Assembly: GCF_003033885.1 (NCBI RefSeq)
Contig: NZ_CP024081.1
Location: 3,596,554 to 3,660,553 of the forward strand
Direction: 5' to 3'
DNA length: 64,000 bases
Origin: Pseudomonas rhizophila
GTDB lineage: Bacteria > Pseudomonadota > Gammaproteobacteria > Pseudomonadales > Pseudomonadaceae
Shown: positions 36,289 to 45,894 of the stretch, in pieces
Layout: each line of letters begins with the position of its first letter
Numbering within the stretch: the stretch's first letter is position 1
Notes under the pieces: generated by a model
Seen by the model: only the letters and a program-made list of their open reading frames with translations
Told to the model about the DNA's origin: nothing
Databases searched by the model: none
Made by a program: the position numbers and the translations under genes

Positions 36289-38364
36289 ATGCGTAAGGCC
36301 TACCGGTGGATACCGTGGCTGTTATTGGGACTGAGCGCCCCGGCGTTCGCGGCGATACCGCCAGCGTGGAAACAAACGGCCTATGCGTTCGACGCGCAAC
36401 AGACCGAGCTTTCAAGCGTTCTTGAAGCATTTGCCCGAGAGTTTGGCGTTAACCTTGAGATGGACCCCGTTGAAGGCATCGTTGAGGGGCGTATCCGGGC
36501 GGATAGCCCGCAGGCGTTTCTTGATCGATTGGGCCAGCAGCATCAGTTCCAGTGGTTCGTCTACAACAACACCCTCTACGTCAGCGCCGCCCGTGACCAG
36601 ATAACCGAGCGAATCGAGGTGTCCCCGGACGCCGTTGATGACCTCAAGGGCGCATTGACTGAACTCGGTTTGCTCGATTCACGATTTGGCTGGGGAGTCC
36701 TGCCGGATGAGGGCGTGGTGTTGGTCAGCGGACCTGCGCGGTATGTTCAGTTCATTCGCGACTACAGCAGCAATGTCGACAAACCTGAGGAAAGGCAGGA
36801 CGTCGTGGTGTTGCCGTTGCGTTATGCGAACGCCGCCGATCGCACCATCAGTTACCGGGACGAACAGCTGACCGTTTCAGGGGTAGCCACGATTCTCAAG
36901 GAGTTGCTGGACAGTGGCCCGCGGGGCGGGTCAGGGAGTGTTTTCAACGGGCTGCAAGGCGCGGCGCTGGGAACTGGTACAAGCGGCGGAAGCAGTTTTG
37001 CAGGTACTCCGAGCTTGCTGAGCGGTTTGGCCGACGATCAGTTGCAGCAAACGTTGGATAGTGTGGCTACCGGCTTCGGGGCACAAAGCAAGGGGCGCTC
37101 CGCTGGCAGGTCGCGAATACGGGTCGCCGCCGACGTACGCAACAACGCGGTGCTTATCTACGACTCACCCAAGCGCAGGGCCTTGTACGAGAACCTGGTC
37201 AGGCAGCTTGATGTGCCGCGCAACCTGATCGAAATCGATGCGGTGATCTACGATATCGACCGCGACGAGTTGAACGAGTTGTCCAGCAACTGGAATGTCT
37301 GGGCCGGAGGGACCAACGTCAGAGGGTCCTTGCTTGAATCAGGCAGCTCCACGCTGTCGGCCGAAAACGCCGGACGGTTCGCCCTGGCGGTCCGTACGCT
37401 GGAAGCCAAGGGGGCGGCGACAGTGATCAGCAATCCTTCGATCCTCACTTTGGAGAACCAGCCCGCTGTCATCGATTTCAGCCGGACCGAGTTCCTCACC
37501 GCGACGGGGGAGCGTGTTGCCGATATCCAGCCGATTACTGCCGGTACCAGCCTGCAAGTGGTTCCGCGCTCGATGCAACACAATGGCAAGACGCAGGTGC
37601 AGTTGATCCTCGATATCGAAGACGGACAAGTCGAAGCATCGCTGCTTGATGACACCAAACCCAGCGTGCGTAACGGCAGTGTCAGCACTCAGGCGGTCAT
37701 CGCCGAGCGGGGATCGTTGGTCGTTGGTGGTTTTCATTCTCTGCAATCGAGCGACAAGGTAAGCAAAATCCCTTGGCTCAGTGACATTCCGCTCATTGGC
37801 AAATTGCTGTTCACGTCCAGTAGCCGCAGCACCAACAAGATAGAGCGCTTGTTCATTCTTACGCCTCGGTTGGTGGGCAACCAGGTTGACCCGGCCCGGT
37901 ATGTAGAAACCGGTAACCCGGAAGATATCGATTCCGCCGCCCGGCGAATCGACGGTCGCCATGGCGATGGGCAACCCACTCGCGTTGATATTCAGCGCGC
38001 GTTCACTCAGTTGTTGAGTGATGTGCAACCGACTGGCTTTACCCCGAGTAACGAGCCTTTATTCATGCCGGCCACTTTATGCGCGACGCAACAGGGCCTG
38101 GTCATCGACGCCGATCGCAGCCAGTGGTATGGGCGCAACGCCTGGAGTATTGGCGTGGTGGTCGCGCGCAATACTGGTGATAAACCGCTGCGTATTGATG
38201 AAAGCAGTTGTGGCGGGCGCTGGGTGCTGGGTGTCAGTGCATGGCCTCGCGCTTGGTTGCAGCCTGGGGAACAAAGCGAAGTCTATGTCGCGGTGCGTAA
38301 TCCCCAGTCGCTCAAGAGCAACGTGACCCTTCGCGACTCATTACTCAAGGAGGCAACCCGATGA
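36289..38364 (+). CDS. hrcC: Outer-membrane secretin HrcC (SctC)
   Basis: 691 residues. A signal peptide is visible (WIPWLLLGLSAPAFA). Periplasmic N-domains follow (FAREFGVNLEMDPVEG and later ring-building repeats), a Gly/Ser-rich insert lies at about 205-245, and then the secretin beta-barrel domain (VISNPSILTLENQPAVI, VVPRSMQHNGKTQVQL, GSLVVGGFHSLQ, IPWLSDIPLIGKLLFT). It forms the outer-membrane ring through which the pilus passes. A C-terminal extension of about 120 residues follows the secretin core. Overlaps hrpT (ATGA). Confidence 0.95.
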   Translation: MRKAYRWIPWLLLGLSAPAFAAIPPAWKQTAYAFDAQQTELSSVLEAFAREFGVNLEMDPVEGIVEGRIRADSPQAFLDRLGQQHQFQWFVYNNTLYVSAARDQITERIEVSPDAVDDLKGALTELGLLDSRFGWGVLPDEGVVLVSGPARYVQFIRDYSSNVDKPEERQDVVVLPLRYANAADRTISYRDEQLTVSGVATILKELLDSGPRGGSGSVFNGLQGAALGTGTSGGSSFAGTPSLLSGLADDQLQQTLDSVATGFGAQSKGRSAGRSRIRVAADVRNNAVLIYDSPKRRALYENLVRQLDVPRNLIEIDAVIYDIDRDELNELSSNWNVWAGGTNVRGSLLESGSSTLSAENAGRFALAVRTLEAKGAATVISNPSILTLENQPAVIDFSRTEFLTATGERVADIQPITAGTSLQVVPRSMQHNGKTQVQLILDIEDGQVEASLLDDTKPSVRNGSVSTQAVIAERGSLVVGGFHSLQSSDKVSKIPWLSDIPLIGKLLFTSSSRSTNKIERLFILTPRLVGNQVDPARYVETGNPEDIDSAARRIDGRHGDGQPTRVDIQRAFTQLLSDVQPTGFTPSNEPLFMPATLCATQQGLVIDADRSQWYGRNAWSIGVVVARNTGDKPLRIDESSCGGRWVLGVSAWPRAWLQPGEQSEVYVAVRNPQSLKSNVTLRDSLLKEATR

Positions 38365-38570
38365 CCAAGATGAACTGGGCTGCGTTCGGCCTTCTGTGTG
38401 TGATGCTCTCCGGTTGCTCGACGACCTCGGGCGGCTGTTCGGGACAGTCTTGCGACCGTCCCGACTCCAATAATCGGGAGCTGGTGATCTGGTGGCCAGC
38501 GGACATGCGTACTGGCCTGGAAAATCCGCAGGACACCGCGGACTATACTGTCGTGCCACTGCGGGATTGA
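38361..38570 (+). CDS. hrpT: HrpT lipoprotein (secretin pilotin candidate)
   Basis: 69 residues with a lipoprotein signal ending MLSGC at Cys19. Small outer-membrane lipoproteins in this position help secretin assembly. Five cysteines in total, three of them in GGCSGQSC and the lipobox. Starts within the hrcC stop; hrpV follows five bases later. Confidence 0.85.
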   Translation: MTKMNWAAFGLLCVMLSGCSTTSGGCSGQSCDRPDSNNRELVIWWPADMRTGLENPQDTADYTVVPLRD

Positions 38571-38575
38571 GCACC

Positions 38576-38923
38576 ATGATACAAGTCTCGGGGAAAGCGG
38601 AGTTCTACGAACGGGTGGCTGCTGGGCAAACAGCGGTATGGCCGGTAGCAGCGGGTGTTTCTTTCGTGAGTCGGCATGAGCACCATGATTGGGGTATAGC
38701 GTTGCACATCGACAGTCGCGCGCTGCAGCCCCAGCAATTGCGTGAGGCGCTGGAACGGCGCTTCACGCAATCCTACCTGTTCCCTGACTATTTTCTGTTT
38801 CTCGATGCCCACCGCGATTTCGTCGTCTGGCATGCGGTGCCGTCATCCTCCCATGGTCGCGCGGTGCTCGATAATATCTGCCAACATCAGTTGCTGTTGG
38901 CAGGTTTGAGCCCCTTGGACTGA
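38576..38923 (+). CDS. hrpV: HrpV, negative regulator of the Hrp cascade
   Basis: 115 residues from the ATG at 38576 with GGGA upstream. In P. syringae HrpV binds HrpS and inhibits hrpL activation until HrpG sequesters it. The sequence has the expected size and final position in the operon, with a conserved-looking LRERL-type helix (QQLREALERRF) and YLFPDYFLFLDAHRDFV. A bidirectional terminator follows. Confidence 0.82.
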   Translation: MIQVSGKAEFYERVAAGQTAVWPVAAGVSFVSRHEHHDWGIALHIDSRALQPQQLREALERRFTQSYLFPDYFLFLDAHRDFVVWHAVPSSSHGRAVLDNICQHQLLLAGLSPLD

Positions 38924-38932
38924 CCTGCGATC

Positions 38933-38963
38933 AAATGCGCCAGTAATGTTTACTGGCGCATTT
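38933..38963. terminator. Bidirectional Rho-independent terminator
   Basis: A perfect 14-pair inverted repeat (AAATGCGCCAGTAA, three-base loop, complement) flanked by A and T runs lies between the convergent hrpF and hrpJ operons. It can terminate both. Confidence 0.88.
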
Positions 38964-39016
38964 TCCCTTCCTTTTGCAATCCCTGAACTGTTGGCCGCGC
39001 TGCGTTACGTTGCGGC

Positions 39017-40438
39017 TCAAGCTGGTTGTTGCCCGGCAGCAGCCGTCGCCGCTTGTTTGTCAACAGCCTTGCGCACACTCGCGTGGGATTGGAACGTTTG
39101 ATTGACCGTGCGATAGGCCAAGCCCATCGCCGCTGCGGTCCCCATATTCCCGAGAAAGCCGGAGAGGGCGGGCGGAACCTTGTCACGCAATGCTTCGCCG
39201 GTGGCCATATTGATTGCGCCAGCCAGACTGGCCCAGGCGACTCGGGCGGGGGATTGGTCCAAGACCCGGCCATAATCCTTGAGCGGCAGGTTCGGCTTCA
39301 ACTCTTGGTTGGTGCCCACCTGACGCGTGTCGAAATGCCGCTGCAGATGGTTGTCGAGGGTCGCGACAACGGTGTTGAATGCCGCGCGCGTGCCGGCGAG
39401 GGACTGAATGGAAGAGGCCAGTGCTTCGCCCAATAGCGGTTGCTGATCCGGCCCGAGCAGTGCCGGACTCGTCAACGTCTGGCCCGGTGGCAAGACTTGT
39501 TCACTGATGGAGTCGAGCATGAAACCCATGCTCAAGGTCATGGCGCCGTAGGCCCAGCCGAGCGTCGGCATATTATCCTCGTCGACCCCGTAGGTCTTGG
39601 TGTTGTCCTGGGGGGCGGTCATGCTGAAGGTGGCCTGCATGGTTTCGCGAGAAAGGGCATAAATCACGTCGCGTAGCTGAGTGGCCAAAACCCTCGCACT
39701 CAGCGCACCGTCACCACGCGCGGCGCCCATGGCGCCCATGCCCAGATAAAGCGCTTCAGCGACGATCTGGTTGCGTGTGATGTTGCGCGAATCGCGCTTC
39801 ATCTGCAGGCGCAGCGTGTCTTGCTTATCGGGCGTCAGAGCGTTCCATTTCGCTTCGCTAAGGGCGAAGTGTCCACGTACCGCATCGCTGGAGTCGGCGG
39901 CGAGACGATCCAGGCGCGGTTGGCGTACGTAGAGCTGGGTGGCAATGGTCGTCAGTGAGACAGCGGCCTGCAAAGTCAGCATTGCCCCCGGGCTTTTTTT
40001 CGCCAGCCCCTCGTTGAGCGCACTGTAGGCATGCATGAACGCCAACTCGCGAAGATAGGTAGGCGCTCCGCAGTTGACCATCTGTTGAACCGTATGGCCC
40101 GCAGCGGCAAGCGTTGTGCGGCAGGAAGGCAAATTAGCCGCGCTGTCGCTCAACGCGAGCTTTGCTCCGCGCTCGACCTTGTTGCCCAGGGCCACGCCGT
40201 GTTCCTTGGCGCTTTCCCAGAGCGCGCCCGTGGCTCTGCCGGCCGGCGCCAGATAGTCGCGATGGAAGGCCTGGCTCAGTCCTGTCACATGTGCGCGGGC
40301 GCGCGAAGTGAAGCCAGGCAAGTGAGCGGGTGCCTCGCCGCGCTCCACAGCATTAATATCAGCGGTGGGATGTCGATGCCGCAGCTCGATTTGCGGTTCT
40401 GGCAGGATACGTCCCAGGTTAGGTGTTATCGGGTCCAT
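39017..40438 (-). CDS. Candidate secreted substrate at the end of the hrpJ-hrcU operon
   Basis: 473 residues from the ATG at 40438 (MDPITPN), which has AAGGAA upstream. No family recognised. The first about 60 residues are polar and without signal peptide; the rest is helical with Ala/Gly-rich segments that may insert into membranes (AEALYLGMGAMGAARGDGAL, LGWAYGAMTLSMGFMLD, GFLGNMGTAAAMGLAY). The upstream gene encodes a double chaperone-like protein and overlaps it by 13 bases, so the two are likely client and chaperone. Its place in the apparatus operon suggests a translocator or early substrate rather than an acquired effector. This is inference. Confidence 0.55.
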   Translation of the reverse strand: MDPITPNLGRILPEPQIELRHRHPTADINAVERGEAPAHLPGFTSRARAHVTGLSQAFHRDYLAPAGRATGALWESAKEHGVALGNKVERGAKLALSDSAANLPSCRTTLAAAGHTVQQMVNCGAPTYLRELAFMHAYSALNEGLAKKSPGAMLTLQAAVSLTTIATQLYVRQPRLDRLAADSSDAVRGHFALSEAKWNALTPDKQDTLRLQMKRDSRNITRNQIVAEALYLGMGAMGAARGDGALSARVLATQLRDVIYALSRETMQATFSMTAPQDNTKTYGVDEDNMPTLGWAYGAMTLSMGFMLDSISEQVLPPGQTLTSPALLGPDQQPLLGEALASSIQSLAGTRAAFNTVVATLDNHLQRHFDTRQVGTNQELKPNLPLKDYGRVLDQSPARVAWASLAGAINMATGEALRDKVPPALSGFLGNMGTAAAMGLAYRTVNQTFQSHASVRKAVDKQAATAAAGQQPA

Positions 40439-41373
40439 GCAATATTCCTTGCTGGGCGAATGGCCGAGGTGTGCATGAAGCTCTCGGCCAGTTGACCGAA
40501 ATCCAGCAGCCATTCGGCAAATGCCTGACCGTCCAGCCCCGTGCTGTTCCAGCGCGCCTGTAAGGCGCTGCCGTGTGGCGCGAGGACCACGGCAGATTGG
40601 GTCAGCATCATCAGGTGCAGGTTGGCCAGTAGCGCGCGTTCGCGTTGCGTCGCCGTGTTCAGCGAAGTCGGCAGCAGCGTACTGATCAGCAGATGTTGGC
40701 GATCACTGTCAGCGATCACTTCATAGGCACGCCCGTTGGCCTGAATCACGCCGACGGTCAATATCTGCTCGAAGGGCGGGGCGGCGATGTCCAAGTGCTG
40801 CAGCGCAGCGATCAGTAATGGACGATGCCATTCCCGATTCATCGCTGCCTGCGCCTGTTGCTCCGCGTGCTCAACTTGCCTCGGTGCCGTGGTGACCGGT
40901 CGAGGTGCGCCGCTTTGGTTGCCTTGAAGTGCGGTGGCGCCCGCCACGAGGCTCTCGGCGACGGACAAGAGATGGCTCAGTTCATCGGCAAGCATTTCAC
41001 GCTGATGTTGCGGCTGCGAGATAAGGCGCAGTACGAGCACGGCGTCACCGCTGTCGTTCAGGCTCACGCTGCTACTGCTCATTGCCGATATGGCGCAATT
41101 GGACCGCAGCAGCAGCTCGCTCCAAACCTCAACCGGCAAACCGTTGGGGCGTGGCAGAAGACCCAGCACCACCCACTGCTGCACAGGCGACGTTTGCCAG
41201 AGCGACAATTGCAAGGTCAGCCCCGGCAACGACAGTTGGGCGCTACGGGAGAACGCTCGCGCCTGCACAGAGGGAATGCCGAGCCGCTCTGCGGCCTCCA
41301 ACAACCATGTGTTCGTTTGCTCTGAGAGCGGGATTGATCCCGGAGATTGGGAGCGCGAGCTCGACGAATGCAT
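40426..41373 (-). CDS. Putative tandem CesT-type chaperone (two domains in one chain)
   Basis: 315 residues. Two regions of about 130 residues each have the class I chaperone pattern. The first runs about 22-148 (WLLEAAERLGI, LSLPGLTLQLSLWQ, QQWVVLGLLPRPN, VLVLRLISQPQHQREM, LLSVAESLVAGA). The second runs about 185-305 (RPLLIAALQHLDI, QILTVGVIQANGRAYEV, RALLANLHLMMLTQSAVVL, EWLLDFGQLAESF). A Pro/Gln/Ala linker joins them. CesT proteins normally dimerise; here a dimer seems to be encoded as one chain. GGAAG precedes the ATG. It lies 73 bases downstream of hrcU without its own hrp box, so it belongs to the hrpJ operon. Confidence 0.6.
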   Translation of the reverse strand: MHSSSSRSQSPGSIPLSEQTNTWLLEAAERLGIPSVQARAFSRSAQLSLPGLTLQLSLWQTSPVQQWVVLGLLPRPNGLPVEVWSELLLRSNCAISAMSSSSVSLNDSGDAVLVLRLISQPQHQREMLADELSHLLSVAESLVAGATALQGNQSGAPRPVTTAPRQVEHAEQQAQAAMNREWHRPLLIAALQHLDIAAPPFEQILTVGVIQANGRAYEVIADSDRQHLLISTLLPTSLNTATQRERALLANLHLMMLTQSAVVLAPHGSALQARWNSTGLDGQAFAEWLLDFGQLAESFMHTSAIRPARNIAWTR

Positions 41374-41446
41374 GGGGAAAACTTCCAGAAGTTTTTACCG
41401 CCATTAAAGCGCGCAGGTATTAAAGTTTTATGACTGGGATGATGGA

Positions 41447-42523
41447 TCAGTGGGTTTCCAGCTGGATGATTTCTTCTGTGACTTCATCAAGCTGGCGAAT
41501 GACTTGGTAGATATGGGCGACCTCCAGCAAGGTTTCGCGCGGTATATGGCGACCTGTGCGAACGATGTACAACGCGCGCGCCAGCCAGACACATTGGACC
41601 ACCGGGATCTTGGCGTTCTGGGCGCGCTTGATCAGCGCCAGAGCATCATCGTCTTGTCCTTTGCAATGAATCAGCGGCAAAGGCGTCTGGCCTGGTCGGT
41701 AGTACAGTGCCACGGCGTAGTGGGTCGGGTTGACCAACAACAAGTCGGCGTCCTCCACCGGTCGGGGGGCGGTGCTGGGTTCGGAGTTGAGCAGTTCGTG
41801 CGCCAGCTGACGACGATGGCCTTTGACGTGCGGATCGCCTTCGGACTGCTTGTATTCCTGCTTGATGTCTTCGTGGCTCATGCGCAGTTTCTTGGCGTGA
41901 AAGTATTTTTGCAGGGCAAAGTCGACCATGCCGATCACCAGCAGCAGGCCCAAAGTGTTGCGCAAGATGCTCTGAAACACCTCCAGCAACGAGCGCCAGT
42001 AGGTGACGAGATCGGTGTCGGCCAACAGCACCAGCTTGCCCAGGATGGGCATGATCGAGACATACAGAATGACCGCAATGGCCAGCGCTTTGAGGACGCT
42101 CAGCAGCAGGTTCATCAGATTCTGTTTAGAGAACATCTGCTTGATCTGGCCGATTGGATTGAGCTTGCCGAGATCGACCTTCAGGGCCTTGGGCGCAAAG
42201 AGGAAGCCGATCTGCATCCAGGTGCCGGCCAGACGTATCAGAATCGCCACGCCGACGCTGGCGACGATGAAGGAAACAAGTGTCCACAGCGCTGTGCCGC
42301 TGAGCTCAATGGCAGTACTGGCGAAGGGGTCGTTCAGTCGTCGCAAGGGTAATTCGGTGAGGTGCTGCAGGCGTGTCATGCTTTCCTCGGCCATGCCCAG
42401 ACAGACTTCGCTGACCACCATCAGCACCAGCAGTTTGGCCAGGTCCTGGCTCTGCCCAACCTGGCCTTTTTCCCTCGCGTCGCGTTCTTTCTTCGGCGTC
42501 GCCTTTTCGGTTTTTTCGCTCAC
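41447..42523 (-). CDS. hrcU: Export-gate switch protein HrcU (SctU)
   Basis: 358 residues from a GTG overlapping the hrcT stop. The start SEKTEKATPKKERDAREKG is the family hallmark. Four transmembrane helices follow, then the cytoplasmic autocleavage motif NPTH at about residue 265 (LLVNPTHYAVAL). Self-cleavage there switches substrate class from early to late. Last of the canonical apparatus genes in the operon. Confidence 0.96.
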   Translation of the reverse strand: MSEKTEKATPKKERDAREKGQVGQSQDLAKLLVLMVVSEVCLGMAEESMTRLQHLTELPLRRLNDPFASTAIELSGTALWTLVSFIVASVGVAILIRLAGTWMQIGFLFAPKALKVDLGKLNPIGQIKQMFSKQNLMNLLLSVLKALAIAVILYVSIMPILGKLVLLADTDLVTYWRSLLEVFQSILRNTLGLLLVIGMVDFALQKYFHAKKLRMSHEDIKQEYKQSEGDPHVKGHRRQLAHELLNSEPSTAPRPVEDADLLLVNPTHYAVALYYRPGQTPLPLIHCKGQDDDALALIKRAQNAKIPVVQCVWLARALYIVRTGRHIPRETLLEVAHIYQVIRQLDEVTEEIIQLETH

Positions 42524-43314
42524 GGGACTTTTACCAACAGGTTCAGCAGAAATTTCAAATCGAACCAGCGATCGAGTTCGGCGTTGCCCAGATCCAGGAG
42601 TGTGGGCAGATACACCAGCAGAAACAGCAATCCGATGACGCTCTTGGCCGGCATCGCCAGAATCGAAACATTCAGTTGCTGGGCATAAAGACCGACGATG
42701 GCGAAAGCGGCCTCAATCAGCAGCAACAGGCCTATGAACGGCGCCGCGTAAAGCAATGCGTGCTGCATGGTCCTGTTCAGCTCGCCAAGCAGTATGTCCA
42801 GCCCCTCTACCGTCATGTTCGGCATCCAAGCGGTGGGCGGCCAAATGATGTAGCTGTCCCAGATGACCTGGGTAATCAGCGAGAGGCCGCCGGACAGGAT
42901 GACTAGCATGATCAGCACTTCCTGCAGCAACTCGCCCAGTGGCGTCGCGTCGGGCCCCAGGGAAGGGTTGATCTGGCCGCCGCTGAGAGCGCCGCGCTGG
43001 CTGTCGAGCAAGGCGCCTACCGTTGCGAACATCCAGAACGGCATATACAGCAGCAACCCCAACAGCACGCCCAGGACCATTTCCTTGAGCAACAAACCGC
43101 CGATCATCAGCCAGTTCTCATGTTGCCCAGACAACACCCGACCGATGCTCGGCGCTGGAACCATCGCAACCGCGCAGGTCACGGCGTAACGCAGCGGCCC
43201 CTTGAGGTATTTGAAGCAAAACGCTGGCACCAGCATCATGCACGGCAGAATCCTGGCCATGGCTAAAGCGATACCGAGCATCAGTTCGAACAAATACTCG
43301 GCATTGAATGGCAT
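42520..43314 (-). CDS. hrcT: Export-gate protein HrcT (SctT)
   Basis: 264 residues from the ATG at 43314, which shares an A with the hrcS stop (TGATG). Polytopic inner-membrane protein of the FliR family (AMARILPCMMLVPAFCFKY, GLLLYMPFWMFATVG, AAPFIGLLLLIEAAFAIVG). It forms the export-gate complex with HrcR and HrcS. Confidence 0.95.
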   Translation of the reverse strand: MPFNAEYLFELMLGIALAMARILPCMMLVPAFCFKYLKGPLRYAVTCAVAMVPAPSIGRVLSGQHENWLMIGGLLLKEMVLGVLLGLLLYMPFWMFATVGALLDSQRGALSGGQINPSLGPDATPLGELLQEVLIMLVILSGGLSLITQVIWDSYIIWPPTAWMPNMTVEGLDILLGELNRTMQHALLYAAPFIGLLLLIEAAFAIVGLYAQQLNVSILAMPAKSVIGLLFLLVYLPTLLDLGNAELDRWFDLKFLLNLLVKVP

Positions 43315-43580
43315 CAAACGGCGCCTCCGGTGCGCGCGATCAGGTCGAACGCCATGTTGATGAACAGGATCAATTCAACGCCGATCCAGCGGCCGGTCGC
43401 CGCCAGGGTCACGCCCACGGCGACCAGTTTGATACCAAAGGGCAGGGTCTGGTCCTGGATCTGCATCAAGGCTTGCACGAGAGACGTCAACACGCCTACC
43501 AGCACCGCGACCAGCAGCGGTGGTGCGGTAAGAATCACCACCAGGTACATGCCCTGTTTGAACAACTCCAGCGCTTCCAC
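43314..43580 (-). CDS. hrcS: Export-gate protein HrcS (SctS)
   Basis: 88 residues from GTG 43580, preceded by GAGG; this fits the family length better than longer in-frame starts. Two hydrophobic hairpin helices (GMYLVVILTAPPLLVAVLVG and KLVAVGVTLAATGRWIG) flank the conserved QIQDQTLPFGIK segment. FliQ family. Confidence 0.93.
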   Translation of the reverse strand: MEALELFKQGMYLVVILTAPPLLVAVLVGVLTSLVQALMQIQDQTLPFGIKLVAVGVTLAATGRWIGVELILFINMAFDLIARTGGAV

Positions 43581-43587
43581 GGCAGCC

Positions 43588-44241
43588 TCACAGATAGGAA
43601 TAGAACAGACTGTCGAGTAACCGCGTCCAGCCCTGGACAAGGACGAACAGCAGCAATTTGAGCGGCAGCGAAATGGTCATCGGCGAGACCATTTGCATGC
43701 CAAGCGCAAGCAGCAGGTTGGACACGATCAGATCAATGACGATGAACGGAATGTAAATCAGAAAACCGATCTCGAACCCGGCCTGCAGCTCCGACAATAC
43801 GAAGGCTGGAATCGCCAGCAGCAGATCCTTGCTGCTGGCTTTTTCGGCCAGTTCCGCAGGCCACATACGGTGGGTGTTGTCGACCAGATGCGCCAGGACG
43901 TCCGGATCGGTGTTACGGCTCATGAAGTTTTGCAGCGGGGCGATGACCGTGTTCACGCTGGCTTGAAGTTGTTCGGTAGTGCCTATCTGCAAAGGATTTT
44001 CAGCCACCCGTTGCTGGATTTCATAAGCCACCGGAGCCATCACGAACATCGTCGCCGCCAGGGCAATGCCATACAACGCCATATTGGGCGGAACCTGTTG
44101 CACGCCGATGGCATTGCGCGTTATCAGCAACACCATGGAGATTTTCAGAAATGCGGTGCAGACAATCAAAAACAACGGGATCAGCGAGAGCGCACCCAGA
44201 AACAGCGCGAGCATGATCGGGTTCATGCCATCCAGAATCAT
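43588..44241 (-). CDS. hrcR: Export-gate protein HrcR (SctR)
   Basis: 217 residues, FliP family. Conserved segments include [39 protein letters not shown], and [20 protein letters not shown]. Forms the pseudo-helical export gate in the inner membrane. ATG overlaps the hrcQb stop (ATGA). Confidence 0.96.
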   Translation of the reverse strand: MILDGMNPIMLALFLGALSLIPLFLIVCTAFLKISMVLLITRNAIGVQQVPPNMALYGIALAATMFVMAPVAYEIQQRVAENPLQIGTTEQLQASVNTVIAPLQNFMSRNTDPDVLAHLVDNTHRMWPAELAEKASSKDLLLAIPAFVLSELQAGFEIGFLIYIPFIVIDLIVSNLLLALGMQMVSPMTISLPLKLLLFVLVQGWTRLLDSLFYSYL

Positions 44242-44618
44242 TGATCAAATACCAAGCGAGTGATTTGCATGCCCAAGCGTCCATCCACGTCTACCAGCTC
44301 ACCGTAGGCGACCACCCGCTCTTCATGGCACAACGTCGCTGCGCCCGGCGCCATGCCCGTGACATCCACCACGGAACCGGCCGCCAGGCGGCCGAGCGCT
44401 TCGAGGCTCAGCTTCACTTCGCCGCACCGTACGGTCAACGCCAGGGTCACACCGGCCAAGGGCGATGGCGGCTGCGGCGCAGCGTCTTGCGGGAGGGCGT
44501 CGTCTGGCTGCGCCGGATCGAGCCGTTCCTGCTGGTCGTCGTTCGCTTCCCGGGCCGCCAAGTCATCGTTACTGTCGAACTCGTACAACGGTTCTTCATC
44601 CTGCAGTTCATTGCTCAT
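44238..44618 (-). CDS. hrcQb: C-ring protein HrcQb (SctQ C-terminal part)
   Basis: 126 residues. The first half is acidic and disordered ([19 protein letters not shown]), and the last 75 residues are a SpoA/FliN domain ([28 protein letters not shown] cut to [14 protein letters not shown] here). In Pseudomonas the C-ring gene is split into hrcQa and hrcQb, as seen here. Overlaps hrcQa by 11 bases. Confidence 0.93.
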   Translation of the reverse strand: MSNELQDEEPLYEFDSNDDLAAREANDDQQERLDPAQPDDALPQDAAPQPPSPLAGVTLALTVRCGEVKLSLEALGRLAAGSVVDVTGMAPGAATLCHEERVVAYGELVDVDGRLGMQITRLVFDQ

Positions 44619-45330
44619 GAATGGAGCCTTCTTCGTGAATCAGCCTGAGCTGTAAGTGATCATTCCGGTCTTCGCTACAAACCGCCCACCGCTGGTTGCC
44701 CAGTTGCAGGTTTCCCCGACCTTGAACGTCGAAGACCGCCTCGGCAGGCAACAACACATCGCCTGGACGTAATGAACGCAGCTGATTGACCAGCAAATCC
44801 ATGCGCCCAACGATGACCGGATGAGCCAGGACCCAACGCTCAGGCACGGTTTGCTCGATAAATCGCCACGGTGCGTCATTCAGTATCTGCAGCAGCGATT
44901 CGGCGCCGAGGCTTAGCGTTCCGTAGGTTTTCTCGACATTGCGCTCAATGAGCACGCGACAATCCCAGCGGTCATCCAGTACCGGTTCCTCGGCGAGTGG
45001 CGCCAACGGTGCGAGCAGGTCGGACAGCATCGGCGCCATCTTTTGATTGATCAGCTGCCAATACCACGCTTGTGGCGGCTGGACGGTGAGAACGGGAACT
45101 TCACCGCACAGACTCAGCAGCGCATCGGCGTTCGATAACAGCAGGGGGCCGTGTCGGCTGGACAAGCCTATCCAGCGCTCATCGGCAATGGCGCCGCAGG
45201 GTGTCAGCGGACCGAGCGTCATGCGTATCTTTTCAGCTCCGCTGGTGAACTCCAGGAAACGGCCGCGCCCCAAGGTCAGGGAGGCCATTGCGGCCGTGCT
45301 CGACAGGCGTCGCAGGCTGAGTTTTTTCAT
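44608..45330 (-). CDS. hrcQa: C-ring protein HrcQa (SctQ N-terminal part)
   Basis: 240 residues. Pairs with HrcQb to form the cytoplasmic sorting platform. The C-terminal segment LRSLRPGDVLLPAEAVFDVQG is a SpoA-like core; the N-terminal domain is group-specific. ATG shares bases with the hrpP stop. Confidence 0.9.
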   Translation of the reverse strand: MKKLSLRRLSSTAAMASLTLGRGRFLEFTSGAEKIRMTLGPLTPCGAIADERWIGLSSRHGPLLLSNADALLSLCGEVPVLTVQPPQAWYWQLINQKMAPMLSDLLAPLAPLAEEPVLDDRWDCRVLIERNVEKTYGTLSLGAESLLQILNDAPWRFIEQTVPERWVLAHPVIVGRMDLLVNQLRSLRPGDVLLPAEAVFDVQGRGNLQLGNQRWAVCSEDRNDHLQLRLIHEEGSIHEQ

Positions 45331-45887
45331 GCAGGCCCCGTCGGCTGTAATCTCAGCTCGACGTCATGGTCCAGCGCCTCGGCGAACGCTTGCTGGCAGG
45401 CGCCATGGTGCTTGGTCAATCGCTCCAGGACGTCTGCGCGTTCCAGACCAAGCTCGATGTCCCAATGGCTGTCTCGTTTCTGGGCACGAATCTGGACCTT
45501 GCCCAGATTGGGCATGAGCAGGGTGGCGCTGAAAGGACGATTGCCCTGTTGCGGCAACTGCAGCGCCAGTTCATCAATCAACTGTGTCGGTATGCCGTCG
45601 AGCGGCGCGAACATCGAGAACGTGCTCGCACCATTGCCCGAGCTGCCCTGGTCGTCCGAGTAGGCGGGCGGCGGTGGCACAAGCATCTGCATGAACAACA
45701 TCGCGTCGGCGTCCAGCGGCCTGGCGCCGTCGTTGGCAGACCTGACCTCGGCCGGACGGTTGCGCTGGACCTCGGTGCCTTTGCTCGACGGCGCCGAGGA
45801 TGCCGCAGCAGTGGGTTTTGCTGTAGGCGCGGCAGGTGCCTGTGGAGTAGGGCGTTGGGGTGGCGTGTGCTTGATGGGGCTAGTCAT
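45327..45887 (-). CDS. hrpP: HrpP, substrate-specificity switch/needle-length protein (SctP)
   Basis: 186 residues. Proline-rich disordered N terminus (TPPQRPTPQAPAAPTAKPTA) and a compact C-terminal T3S4-like domain (LLMPNLGKVQIRAQKRDSHW, VELRLQPTGPA). HrpP is secreted and works with HrcU to switch export from pilus to effectors. Confidence 0.88.
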   Translation of the reverse strand: MTSPIKHTPPQRPTPQAPAAPTAKPTAAASSAPSSKGTEVQRNRPAEVRSANDGARPLDADAMLFMQMLVPPPPAYSDDQGSSGNGASTFSMFAPLDGIPTQLIDELALQLPQQGNRPFSATLLMPNLGKVQIRAQKRDSHWDIELGLERADVLERLTKHHGACQQAFAEALDHDVELRLQPTGPA

Positions 45888-45894
45888 GTCTCAC

